Shown here piece by piece: positions 6,321 to 13,823 of a DNA stretch of 20,172 nt. The translations under genes were made by a program, and so were the position numbers. The notes under the pieces are model-generated. The model saw only the letters and a list, made by a program, of their open reading frames with translations, was not told the DNA's origin and ran no database searches. The number at the start of each line of letters is the position of its first letter. Within the stretch, counting starts at the first letter, position 1. Source of the stretch: Nitrospirota bacterium (GTDB taxonomy: Bacteria > Nitrospirota > JACRHJ01); the NCBI GenBank assembly GCA_021785055.1, contig JAJYGS010000089.1, positions 1-20,172 of the forward strand, read 5' to 3'.

Positions 6321-8666
6321 TCAATCCACATCCTGAAGGAGCTTCAACTGCTTTTCCTGGTCTAAGACCGCCTTCGCCGGGGTTGGTGCCGGGGCCTGGG
6401 AAGACGCGGGCACCGCCTCCGTCGGGGCGGAGGAATACTGGGTGGGTTCCGTGCCTTTTTTGAAGACCTCGGTTATGACGTCCTGGCTTGCGGATGTCGG
6501 CAGAAGCCCCGTCGCGGCATCGATTTTCACGAAATTCATGTCGTCGGGGACGACGAAGTCGTCGGGCGGCTCCGAAGCGACCGCCGGGGCCATGAACCGC
6601 ACCCATATCGGCAGCGCGGCCCTCGCGCCTGATTCTCCGTGCCCAAGACTCCTGCCGTCGTCGAAACCCACCCATACCCCGGCCACGAGCTGGGGCGTAT
6701 ATCCGACGAACCAGGCGTCCCTGTAGTCGTTGGTCGTCCCGGTCTTTCCCGCAACCGGCCTGCCGAGCGTCGCGGCCAGCCTGCCCGTCCCGCGCAGGAT
6801 GGCGTCTTCGAGCATACTGGTTACCTGGTAAGTCGCCTCCGGGGACATCGCAGGCACGTGCGGGGACTCGTGCTGCTCCAGGATGCGGCCCCTCCTGTCC
6901 GTTACCTGGACGATGGTAATCGGGTCTATGTCGTAGCCGCCGTTGGCGAACGCGCAGTAGGCCGAAGTCATCTCAAGCGGAGTCGCGCTGCATGAGCCGA
7001 GCGCGAGGGTGAGGTTTCGCGCGAAAGGCCCGGTCATGCCGAGCTTCTGCGCAAGGCCGATTACCTTGTCCACGCCGATACGGTTTAAAAGCTCGATTGT
7101 TACTACGTTCCTTGAGAATACCAGGGCCTCTCTAAGGCGCGTCGGGCCGTAGTATTCGTGGTCGTAGTTGTTGGGCTTCCAGTGGTCGTTGTCGTAGCTT
7201 CGGGGTTCGTCGTTTATGATGGACGCCGGAGTAAAGCCGTTTTCCATCGCCGTGGCGTATACGAGCGGCTTGAATGCGGAACCCGGCTGCCTGTGGGCCA
7301 TCGTCGCGTGGTTGAACTGGCTCTTCTGGAAATCCACGCCGCCGACCAGAGCCTTTACCTCTCCGGTCAGGGGATCCATCGCCACGAGCGCCGCCTCGCA
7401 CACCGGCTCCTGCTCAAGCGTGAACGAGAGGAGCTTCTCGTGCCTGTCGTATCCCTTCCTCCGGACCTCTATAACATATCCCGGCCTCAGTATGTCCGAG
7501 GACGTCTTCTTTTTCGGGCCCCAGCCCGCGGCCCATCTCATGTCCGGCCAGGCGAGATAGCCCTTGCCGCCGCGCACGGATAAGACGGCGCCCTTTCTGT
7601 CCACCTTCAGAACCGTCGCCGTAACGACCTCGCCCGGCTGGAAGGCCGAAGCCGCGACGGGTTTTTCGCCGAAGAGCTTTTTTACGACCTTTTCGCTCCT
7701 TGCGGCAAGCGGTCCCTGCCATCCCTCCCGCTTCGCAAGCTCCCGCGCCCCGGACTCCACCGCCCGGTTCGCCTCCGCCTGCATCCGGTAGTCTATTGCC
7801 GTCTTTACGTTCAGGCCCTCGATATATACTTTCTGCGCCCCGTATTTCTTCTCAAGGTATGTCCGTATCTGCTCCACCAGATAAGGCGCCACGTCTTCGT
7901 TTACCCAGCTGTTCTTAAGCGCGAGCGGGCGGGCCGCCGCAAGCTTCTTCTCTCCCCGGGAGATATACCGCTCCTCTACCATCCTCTTCAAGACCACTTC
8001 CTGGCGCCGCTTAGCCATCTGCATGTTGTTGTAGGGCGAGTAGCCCTCCGGAGAGCGGATAAGCCCCGCTATCATGGCGCACTCGGATAGGTTTAAGTCT
8101 CCTATGTGCTTCCCGAAATACGTCCTCGCCGCCATCTCCACGCCGTATGCGCCGTGCCCGAAATATATCTTGTTTAAGTAAAGCTCCAGTATCTCGTTTT
8201 TTGTCAGCTTCTGTTCGATCTTCCGGGCGAGCACCATCTCCTTCAGCTTGCGGCTGATGCTCTTCTCCGGCGTGAGGAAGAGCACCTTGGCGAGCTGCTG
8301 GGTGATGGTGCTCCCGCCCTGCCTGAAACTGAGCGTGAAGACGTCCGTCACCAGGGCGCGGGCAATGCCCTCGAAGTCCAGCGCGCCGTGCCTGTAGAAG
8401 CGCGCGTCTTCGACTGCTATGACGGCGTTTTTCAGGTCGTCCGGCATCTGCGAGAGCGGTACGAATATACCCTTGTCCACCTTTATCCTGCCTATGAGGT
8501 GGCCGTCTTCCGAGTATACGCGGGTGCCGATGGGCGGCTTGTAGTTCTTAAGCGATGTGATTTCCGGCAGGTCTTTGTTTACGGAGGTTATTATCGCGTA
8601 GCTCGCACCGCAGGACACGGCGATTATGGCAATCGTCGCGAGGATTATTACGTGTAACTTTTTCAT
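6321..8666 (-). CDS. mrcA: Penicillin-binding protein 1A, bifunctional glycosyltransferase/transpeptidase
   Basis: Class A PBP that polymerises and crosslinks peptidoglycan at the outer face of the inner membrane; 781 aa. An N-terminal membrane anchor (~5-28) is followed by a GT51 domain with catalytic Glu86 in VEDARFYRHG, GGSTITQQLAK (117-127) and the KEMVLARKIEQ helix. A middle OB-like insert (~340-415) is typical of PBP1A. The transpeptidase has Ser463-x-x-Lys466 (PGSAFKP), Ser518-Arg-Asn520 and Lys641-Thr-Gly-Thr644. The C-terminal tail (~740-781) is Pro/Ala/Gln-rich. All catalytic motifs are intact. The ATG at 8666 is preceded by AAGGGA and a promoter at 8706-8734. It is a single gene, divergent from the hydrolase gene and convergent with the small exported protein. 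Confidence 0.96.
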   Translation of the reverse strand: MKKLHVIILATIAIIAVSCGASYAIITSVNKDLPEITSLKNYKPPIGTRVYSEDGHLIGRIKVDKGIFVPLSQMPDDLKNAVIAVEDARFYRHGALDFEGIARALVTDVFTLSFRQGGSTITQQLAKVLFLTPEKSISRKLKEMVLARKIEQKLTKNEILELYLNKIYFGHGAYGVEMAARTYFGKHIGDLNLSECAMIAGLIRSPEGYSPYNNMQMAKRRQEVVLKRMVEERYISRGEKKLAAARPLALKNSWVNEDVAPYLVEQIRTYLEKKYGAQKVYIEGLNVKTAIDYRMQAEANRAVESGARELAKREGWQGPLAARSEKVVKKLFGEKPVAASAFQPGEVVTATVLKVDRKGAVLSVRGGKGYLAWPDMRWAAGWGPKKKTSSDILRPGYVIEVRRKGYDRHEKLLSFTLEQEPVCEAALVAMDPLTGEVKALVGGVDFQKSQFNHATMAHRQPGSAFKPLVYATAMENGFTPASIINDEPRSYDNDHWKPNNYDHEYYGPTRLREALVFSRNVVTIELLNRIGVDKVIGLAQKLGMTGPFARNLTLALGSCSATPLEMTSAYCAFANGGYDIDPITIVQVTDRRGRILEQHESPHVPAMSPEATYQVTSMLEDAILRGTGRLAATLGRPVAGKTGTTNDYRDAWFVGYTPQLVAGVWVGFDDGRSLGHGESGARAALPIWVRFMAPAVASEPPDDFVVPDDMNFVKIDAATGLLPTSASQDVITEVFKKGTEPTQYSSAPTEAVPASSQAPAPTPAKAVLDQEKQLKLLQDVD

Positions 8667-8705
8667 TGTATTCCCTTAATTGCCAATAAAAAACCGACGC
8701 GAAGA

Positions 8706-8734
8706 ATCATAGCACCGCGGGGGGATTAATGCAA
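8706..8734 (-). promoter_or_regulatory. Promoter for PBP1A gene
   Basis: Minus strand TTGCAT (8729-8734), a 17-nt spacer and TATGAT (8706-8711), about 40 nt upstream of the ATG. A second, weaker pair (TTGACT, 17 nt, TATTGC) lies just upstream. Confidence 0.6.
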
Positions 8735-8770
8735 TAGCTCTCCGCCCGGCTGTAGTCAAGGAAACCCGCA

Positions 8771-8799
8771 TTGACGGCTGCAAATATCGGTGATACATT
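8771..8799 (+). promoter_or_regulatory. Promoter for isochorismatase-family hydrolase gene
   Basis: TTGACG (8771-8776), a 17-nt spacer and TACATT (8794-8799). The expected transcription start is near 8806, which argues for the downstream ATG at 8854 rather than the in-frame GTG at 8806. Confidence 0.55.
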
Positions 8800-8853
8800 T
8801 TGTAAGTGGGTAAAAACCTGATTATTTTGGCGGGGTTAACAGGGAGGTCGATT

Positions 8854-9504
8854 ATGGCTAAGGATATAAAAAAGGGCGGGTTGCTTACGCCGCAAAACTC
8901 TGTCCTGATAATGATTGACTACCAGCCGCAGATGTTTTTCGGCGTGCAGTCCATTGACAGGCAGCTGCTTATCAACAATATAGTCGGGCTTTCAAAGGCG
9001 GCAAAGGTTTTTCACGTCCCGACTATAGTCACCACAATAGCCGCCGACAGTTTCAGCGGGCCGGATCTGCCTGAGATCGAGGACGTATTCTCCGGAGTAA
9101 AACCGATAGACCGCACTACCATGAACGCCTGGGAAGACAGGCGCGTGGTTGACGCGGTCAAGGAGACCGGGAGAAACAAGCTGATTATAGCCGGCCTGTG
9201 GACTGAAGTCTGCGTGGCATTTCCGGCGCTTTCCGCGCTTGAGGACGGCTACGAGGTTTATGTGGTCTCCGACGCTATAGGGGGGTCAAGCTACGCCTCT
9301 CACAAGTATGCCATGCAGAGGATGGTGCAGGCCGGCGTAATACCCTTGACGTGGCTTCAATTGCTCCTTGAGTATCAGCGCGACTGGGCCAGGAGCGAGA
9401 CCTATGACGCGACACTCGACATCGTTCGCAAACATGCGGGCGCATACGGACAAGGCGTGCTTTATGTAAAATCCATGCTCGGCAAGTATGCGAAGGCCGC
9501 ATAA
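8854..9504 (+). CDS. Isochorismatase-family cysteine hydrolase, YcaC-like
   Basis: 216-aa alpha/beta hydrolase of the isochorismatase-like superfamily, closest in pattern to YcaC-type proteins. Candidate catalytic residues are Asp22 (IMIDYQPQM), Arg87 (IDRTTMNAW) and nucleophile Cys120 (GLWTEVCVAFPALSAL). The last motif and the following EDGYEVYVVSDA are very typical of the YcaC group. The natural substrate of that group is not established; amide or imide hydrolysis is the general expectation. I chose the ATG at 8854, preceded by AGGGAGG, over a GTG 16 codons upstream that falls at the predicted transcription start. The C-terminal ~35 residues (from about 180) extend past the core fold and include the conserved-looking W-x-R-x-E-T-Y segment. 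It is monocistronic, with its own promoter and a strong terminator. Confidence 0.9.
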   Translation: MAKDIKKGGLLTPQNSVLIMIDYQPQMFFGVQSIDRQLLINNIVGLSKAAKVFHVPTIVTTIAADSFSGPDLPEIEDVFSGVKPIDRTTMNAWEDRRVVDAVKETGRNKLIIAGLWTEVCVAFPALSALEDGYEVYVVSDAIGGSSYASHKYAMQRMVQAGVIPLTWLQLLLEYQRDWARSETYDATLDIVRKHAGAYGQGVLYVKSMLGKYAKAA

Positions 9505-9509
9505 AATAG

Positions 9510-9542
9510 AAAAGCCCCGGCGAAAAACCTCCGGGGCTTTTT
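9510..9542. terminator. Strong bidirectional intrinsic terminator
   Basis: AAAGCCCCGG (9511-9520) and CCGGGGCTTT (9531-9540) form a perfect 10-bp stem with a 10-nt loop. A TTTTT run ends the plus strand and TTTT the minus strand. It lies 5 nt after the hydrolase stop codon and ~47 nt from the stop of the convergent lipoprotein gene, so it can serve both. Confidence 0.92.
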
Positions 9543-9588
9543 GCCGTGCCCTGTTCATGGAACCCGTCGTCAATTAAAGGTAGTTTTT

Positions 9589-10233
9589 TTATCGCCGCCA
9601 ATGACCCTGCGGCTCTCCGACATAGAAGGCGAAATCCCTTGTATCTCCGGCGCTGTCCGTCTCGACTATCGTCCTGACCCTGTACCTGCCGGGGCGGGCG
9701 TCTTCCGGGATTGTCAGGGGCATGGAGCTTGTCCAGGTGCCGCCTTCCCGCCTAAGCGTAATCTCCGGCCTGCCGATAACCCTGCCTGAGTCGTCCCGCA
9801 CCTCCCGCACCTCGTGAACCAACGCCAGGCGCCTGTATGGCGTGAGCAGGGTATACCTGGAGATGAGGTCTACCGTTCCTCCCGGCGCGACGGTCTTCGG
9901 CGAGGCGTAGGCGTCCTCGATACGGACGAAATCACGCCGCGCGCGAGCTTCGTCGTAGCCATACCGCCTTGCGGAAAGCTCCTCCGAGCGCTGCAAGTGG
10001 TATTCGTTGTTGCCTATGGACGCGCCCGCCAACCCTCCGAAAACGCTGCCGATTACCGCGCCCGCTCCGGCGTGGCCGCCGACGCTCCCAAGCGCTGCTC
10101 CAAGCACCGCGCCGGTTATGGCTCCGATGCCCGCGCCTGTCGCGGTATACCCGGCCTCGCGCTGGGTCGCGCAGGCCGTGAGAATAAGCGCCGCGGCTAT
10201 AGCCAGGGCACTGCCGGCAAAGACTTTTCTCAT
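9589..10233 (-). CDS. Glycine-zipper lipoprotein
   Basis: 214-aa predicted lipoprotein. The signal sequence ends in lipobox Leu-Thr-Ala-Cys21. A glycine/alanine-rich segment (about 27-72) with repeated GxxxG spacing follows, typical of glycine-zipper outer-membrane lipoproteins of the SlyB/YMGG type. A charged helix (QRSEELSARRYGYDEARARRD) leads to a C-terminal beta-rich domain (~115-214) with alternating strands such as VDLISRYTLLTP and RYRVRTIVETDSAGD, resembling an Ig-like or two-beta-strand exported module. The ATG at 10233 is preceded by GAGG and gives a normal lipoprotein signal; an upstream in-frame ATG at 10293 would bury the signal. It is the last gene of a three-gene minus-strand cluster. 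Role inferred: envelope stability or assembly. Confidence 0.82.
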   Translation of the reverse strand: MRKVFAGSALAIAAALILTACATQREAGYTATGAGIGAITGAVLGAALGSVGGHAGAGAVIGSVFGGLAGASIGNNEYHLQRSEELSARRYGYDEARARRDFVRIEDAYASPKTVAPGGTVDLISRYTLLTPYRRLALVHEVREVRDDSGRVIGRPEITLRREGGTWTSSMPLTIPEDARPGRYRVRTIVETDSAGDTRDFAFYVGEPQGHWRR

Positions 10234-10289
10234 GGGAATGCCTCGATGAATTTTAATTAATAAATTGTAGCGCGAAACGGGCGTTTTGG

Positions 10290-11309
10290 TCAAGATTCCG
10301 GAGGAGGATTTTCCAGGGGCGGCCTGGTGTCCGAAGGGGATTCCGGGGCGTCAACCGGGCCGGATATTGCGCTGGAAGGGGCTGAAAAGCCTGCATCGAC
10401 AGGGGCCGGGGGGGTAGTTCTGTCGATATAGAAGACGACGAAACTGGAACGGGCGATAAGGCCGATATACATCTGGAGGAGAAGCCCGAAAAGGACAATC
10501 GGCAGAAGGCCCGCCGCAACCGAGGGGTCTGTGTCCTTTGTGATATGGAAAGGCATCGTCGCGATATTCCATAGGATATTCGCAAAGAACACCAGCGCGA
10601 ACATAAGAAGCGCAAAAAGTAGCGCGTCCCAGAAGTTTCTCTTTATAAAACGATATGATGCGCTGAGTGACGAGGCCGCGCCATAGCGCTCCCCGACAAG
10701 TATTATCGCGGAGAATGTCCACCCTGCGTACACGAAAAACAAAAAAAGAAGGCCCCCCAGGATGAGCGAAAGGATAAAAGGCACGCCGAGCGCGAATGCC
10801 AGGACGCGCCTCCCGGCGTCCATAAGAGGGCTTAGGACGGCCTCGTATCCGACGGTTGCGATGGCGCCGAATATGAATGCCGCGAAAAGGGTTACGATTC
10901 CCCAGATTATGTAAAGGCCCAGCATAGACCAGACGGAGCGGCCCCCGGAGGCGAAAAACTCCCCGGTGAACCCGCGGGCCTCTTTCCGCGCCGTTTTAAG
11001 CATGCATCCGAGGTTTCCGGAATGAACGAACGCGGTAATGAACGCGGCGATAAGGGCAAATATTATAATAAACAGCACCCCTGTCGCAACGAGCGTCAGG
11101 GAGGTCTGCACAAGCCCGGAGAGGTTGTCCGCGGAGAGCGTCTGAAGGTTCAGGCTGGGGATGGAACCTACGGCTATAAAAACGAATATTACCGTGAGCA
11201 GCAGAAAAAAGAACAGCATGACCACCCCGGCCAATACCTGCGTGAGGAGCACGGCCAGGTTCCTGTTGGCTATATGGAAACCTTCCTTTAGATCGGAGAA
11301 ATATTTCAT
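10290..11309 (-). CDS. Polytopic inner-membrane protein, unknown function
   Basis: 339-aa membrane protein with about six hydrophobic spans, roughly 18-48, 70-97, 127-152, 167-195 (long, probably one span plus a re-entrant part), 230-250 and 263-290. Soluble connecting segments include a KTARKEARG cytoplasmic loop. The last ~40 residues are a Pro/Ser/Ala-rich tail. The overall pattern resembles the glycerophosphoryl-diester-phosphodiesterase-associated membrane domain and related DUF families, but I cannot name it with certainty. There is no Shine-Dalgarno; it starts 5 nt after the stop of the short lipoprotein gene, suggesting translational coupling. It is followed by the glycine-zipper lipoprotein after ~56 nt. 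Confidence 0.78.
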   Translation of the reverse strand: MKYFSDLKEGFHIANRNLAVLLTQVLAGVVMLFFFLLLTVIFVFIAVGSIPSLNLQTLSADNLSGLVQTSLTLVATGVLFIIIFALIAAFITAFVHSGNLGCMLKTARKEARGFTGEFFASGGRSVWSMLGLYIIWGIVTLFAAFIFGAIATVGYEAVLSPLMDAGRRVLAFALGVPFILSLILGGLLFLFFVYAGWTFSAIILVGERYGAASSLSASYRFIKRNFWDALLFALLMFALVFFANILWNIATMPFHITKDTDPSVAAGLLPIVLFGLLLQMYIGLIARSSFVVFYIDRTTPPAPVDAGFSAPSSAISGPVDAPESPSDTRPPLENPPPES

Positions 11310-11314
11310 CTTTT

Positions 11315-11626
11315 TTATTCTGCCGCCGTGCCCGTATCCGCCCGGCGGACCGGCAGTCTCCTTTCAAGGAGTCTGTTCGCCTTCAGTATATCGGTCACCT
11401 TCCCGCCGTCTATCTCCCAGGCATATGCGCCGTTTTTGTCTCTTTTCAGCTTTATTTTAAGCTCCTCGCCCTTTTTCCTGGCCGTCATCACCTTTCCGGA
11501 CACCGCCTCGGACGGCATGGCCTTTATGGCGCTTAAACTTGCCGGCGCTACCGGGGCCGGCTTTCCGCATGCGCCGAGGGCCGTTAAAAGCACAAAACAC
11601 GCAAGGAATGCGATTGGCCGGAACAT
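11315..11626 (-). CDS. Short lipoprotein, function unknown, apparently leaderless
   Basis: 103-aa protein with a 19-residue lipoprotein signal ending Leu-Gly-Ala-Cys20. The mature part is small and basic: a Lys-rich centre (TARKKGEELKIKLKRDKNG), then YAWEIDGGKVTDILKANRLL, and an Arg-rich C-terminus. The alternating KLKRDKNGAYAWEIDGGKV pattern suggests a few beta strands. No Shine-Dalgarno is visible. The best promoter (TTGACA, 17 nt, TATCTT) ends 8 nt before the ATG, so the mRNA would begin at or within 2 nt of the start codon. It is first in a cluster with the membrane protein and the glycine-zipper lipoprotein. No family recognised. Confidence 0.72.
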   Translation of the reverse strand: MFRPIAFLACFVLLTALGACGKPAPVAPASLSAIKAMPSEAVSGKVMTARKKGEELKIKLKRDKNGAYAWEIDGGKVTDILKANRLLERRLPVRRADTGTAAE

Positions 11627-11634
11627 ATCGCATA

Positions 11635-11663
11635 AAGATAATCTCGACTCTCTGATTTGTCAA
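11635..11663 (-). promoter_or_regulatory. Promoter for envelope cluster, predicting leaderless mRNA
   Basis: Minus strand TTGACA (11658-11663), a 17-nt spacer and TATCTT (11635-11640). Only eight bases separate the -10 from the ATG at 11626. Confidence 0.65.
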
Positions 11664-11694
11664 TAAATTTCTTTTGCGATAGGGACTTATACCA

Positions 11695-11723
11695 TTGACA
11701 AAAAGTCCTTCTGATTGGATAAT
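11695..11723 (+). promoter_or_regulatory. Promoter for the HlyD/ABC efflux operon
   Basis: TTGACA (11695-11700), a 17-nt spacer and GATAAT (11718-11723), about 54 nt upstream of the adaptor ATG. GGACTT (11683-11688) and AAGTCC (11703-11708) form 6-bp inverted arms flanking the -35 box, a possible operator. No regulator gene is adjacent. Confidence 0.65.
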
Positions 11724-11777
11724 GATAATTTGTAACCTGACAGATGTCCCTCGCCGTCATAAACTTTAAAGGCTCGC

Positions 11778-12815
11778 ATGAAAAGAAAAATAAAGATACT
11801 CGCGTTAATAATAATCGCCGCCGCAGGCGTCTGGGCGTATGTGCATTTTTATGCCGGGCGCAAGACGGGGCCGGAGCCTGTACGGACTACCGGCGTCGTG
11901 GAGGGGACAGAGACGAACATATCCTCGAAAATACCCGGCAGGGTTACGTTTATCGCGGTCCGGGCCGGGGATACGGTCAAAAAGGGCCGGCTTATAGCCC
12001 GCATCGAAAACAATGACTTAAAGGCCGCACTGGGGCAGTCCAGGGCCGCTCTTAAGGCCGAGCAGCTTACCCGGACATCGCTAAAACAGGTTATTGCGAA
12101 CGCCGCCGACCAGGTGCGGGTGGAGCGGGCGGACGTTGCCGGCCAGAAAGCCCAGGCGCGCCGTGCGCAGGCCCAGCTTGCCCAGGCGGAACTGGATCTG
12201 TTCCGCGAGAAGGCGCTTTATAAGCGCGGCATAGTGGCAAAGGCCGACCTCGACAACGCCCGGACAAAGCGGGATTCTGCAAAGGCGGACTTCGAGGCTG
12301 CGGGCGCGGGGATAAACCTGGCCGAGTCCCGGCTCTCCGCGGCGAAAGCGGCGCTTAAGAAATCGAGAGACGATCTGGCTACCCAGGGCGCCCGCGTAAA
12401 ACAGGCGCGGGACGGCGTGAAGTTCAGTCAGGCCCAGCTTTCATATTCCGACATTTACGCGCCGTCGGACGGCGTCGTGGAATACCGTTCCGTGGAGGCG
12501 GGCGAGGTCGTCTCTCCGGGGATGAGCATACTGACCGTCGTGAACCCGGCCACGCTCTGGGTGCGGATAGACCTTGGGCAGAGGTTCGTAACGCAGGTAC
12601 ATGTGGGGACGAAGGCCCGCATATGGCTTGAGCATCACCCGGAGATGATATTCACGGGCGAGGTCTTCGACATCGGGCGTGAGGGCGAGTTCGCGGTTGA
12701 GCGGGACGTAACCCGTGGCCGCCAGGACATCAAGACCTTCCGCACAAGGATAAAAATAGACAACCCGAAAGGGATACTCAAGCCCGGCATGACCGTGCTC
12801 GTGGGGATACCGTAA
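11778..12815 (+). CDS. HlyD-family periplasmic adaptor (membrane fusion protein)
   Basis: 345-aa membrane fusion subunit of a tripartite or ABC efflux pump. It has an N-terminal signal anchor (~4-22), then a biotinyl-lipoyl half-motif (NISSKIPGRVTFIAVRAGD, ~47-65). A long Ala/Gln/Arg-rich alpha-helical hairpin (~75-215) contains repeats of the type RAQAQLAQAELD. The second lipoyl half (IYAPSDGVVEYRSVEAGEVV, ~224-243) and a beta-barrel domain with TLWVRIDLGQRF follow. The C-terminal KPGMTVLVGIP is typical of the family. The architecture matches YbhG/EmrA-like adaptors paired with ABC-2 exporters. The ABC ATPase starts 3 nt after its stop codon. It would bridge the inner-membrane permease to an outer-membrane TolC-like channel, which is not in this window. 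Confidence 0.92.
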   Translation: MKRKIKILALIIIAAAGVWAYVHFYAGRKTGPEPVRTTGVVEGTETNISSKIPGRVTFIAVRAGDTVKKGRLIARIENNDLKAALGQSRAALKAEQLTRTSLKQVIANAADQVRVERADVAGQKAQARRAQAQLAQAELDLFREKALYKRGIVAKADLDNARTKRDSAKADFEAAGAGINLAESRLSAAKAALKKSRDDLATQGARVKQARDGVKFSQAQLSYSDIYAPSDGVVEYRSVEAGEVVSPGMSILTVVNPATLWVRIDLGQRFVTQVHVGTKARIWLEHHPEMIFTGEVFDIGREGEFAVERDVTRGRQDIKTFRTRIKIDNPKGILKPGMTVLVGIP

Positions 12816-12818
12816 TCT

Positions 12819-13823
12819 ATGTCTCTTGCAGTTGAAACCTTCGACATACGCAAGACCTTCGGCGAGCTGACGGCGGTAAAGGACATCAGCATACAGATTA
12901 ATGAGGGCGAGTTCTTCGGGTTCCTTGGGCCGAACGGCGCGGGGAAGAGCACGCTCATCCGGATGCTGACGACGGTATTGAGGCCCGCCTCCGGGACGGC
13001 AAGCGTGGGCGGATTCGACATAACGAAGGAACCTGATGAGGTGCGCCGCTCCATCGGCGTCGTTACGCAGAACATGGCGTCCGACCTTGACCTTACCGCG
13101 CGCGAGAACATGGACATCTTCGGGAAGTTCTACGAGGTGCCGAAGAAGGCCCGGCAGGAGCGTGTCGCGGAGCTGCTGGAGCGGGTCGGGCTTTCGAAGA
13201 AGGCGGACGAGCTTGCCGCGACGTTCTCCGGCGGGATGCGCCGAAGGCTCGACATCGCGCGCGTGCTTGTGCACAAGCCCGAGATACTCTTCCTCGACGA
13301 GCCTACTTCGGGGCTCGACCCTCAGAGCCGCAGGGTTGTCTGGGAGATGCTCCAGAACTTTATGAAGGATTACAACATGACCATCTTCCTGACGACGCAT
13401 TACATGGAAGAGGCGGAGGCGCTCTGCACGAGGGTCGCCATCATAGACCGCGGGAGCGTCATTGCGATGGGGACGCCGGACGAGCTGAAATCGGGCATAC
13501 CGGGCAACGATATTGTGATACTTACCCTTTCCAGGGAACAGGAAAACGTGCGGAATCTGGCGGCGGCGGAAGGATACGTGCACAAGGCGCAGCTTGAAAA
13601 CGGAGACCTGCGCTGCTATGTGGACAGCGGCAGCGAGGACGCGCCGAGGCTTATGAAGCTCGCCACGGACGCGGGCGCGGAGGTGCGGGCGGTGTCCATA
13701 CAAAAACTCTCCCTTGAAGACGTCTTTATCCATTACACCGGCCGTTCGATACGCGAGGAAGAATCGAAGAAGGTGAGCCTGTTTTTGGGCGCGGGCGTGC
13801 CATCTAAGCTGGGGAGGAACTGA
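12819..13823 (+). CDS. ABC transporter ATP-binding protein, DrrA/YbhF-like
   Basis: 334-aa ATPase of an ABC-2 type exporter. It has Walker A GPNGAGKST (37-45), Q-loop Gln84 (GVVTQN), signature FSGGM (136-140), Walker B ILFLDE (156-161) and switch His194 (LTTHYMEEAE). The C-terminal ~100 residues form the extension typical of drug and lipid exporter ATPases (DrrA family). All nucleotide-binding residues are intact. The ATG follows the adaptor stop by 3 nt, and its TGA overlaps the permease ATG by one base (TGATG), so the three subunits are translationally coupled. Confidence 0.95.
   Translation: MSLAVETFDIRKTFGELTAVKDISIQINEGEFFGFLGPNGAGKSTLIRMLTTVLRPASGTASVGGFDITKEPDEVRRSIGVVTQNMASDLDLTARENMDIFGKFYEVPKKARQERVAELLERVGLSKKADELAATFSGGMRRRLDIARVLVHKPEILFLDEPTSGLDPQSRRVVWEMLQNFMKDYNMTIFLTTHYMEEAEALCTRVAIIDRGSVIAMGTPDELKSGIPGNDIVILTLSREQENVRNLAAAEGYVHKAQLENGDLRCYVDSGSEDAPRLMKLATDAGAEVRAVSIQKLSLEDVFIHYTGRSIREEESKKVSLFLGAGVPSKLGRN

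Noticed and set aside
8806..8853. GTG start 16 codons upstream for the YcaC-like hydrolase
   Set aside because: It coincides with the predicted transcription start and has no Shine-Dalgarno, whereas the ATG at 8854 has AGGGAGG.
12441..13733. Long open frame of 430 codons on the minus strand opposite the ABC ATPase
   Set aside because: It is antisense to the conserved adaptor and ATPase genes, is rich in Arg/His with no recognisable motifs, and reflects GC-rich codon bias.
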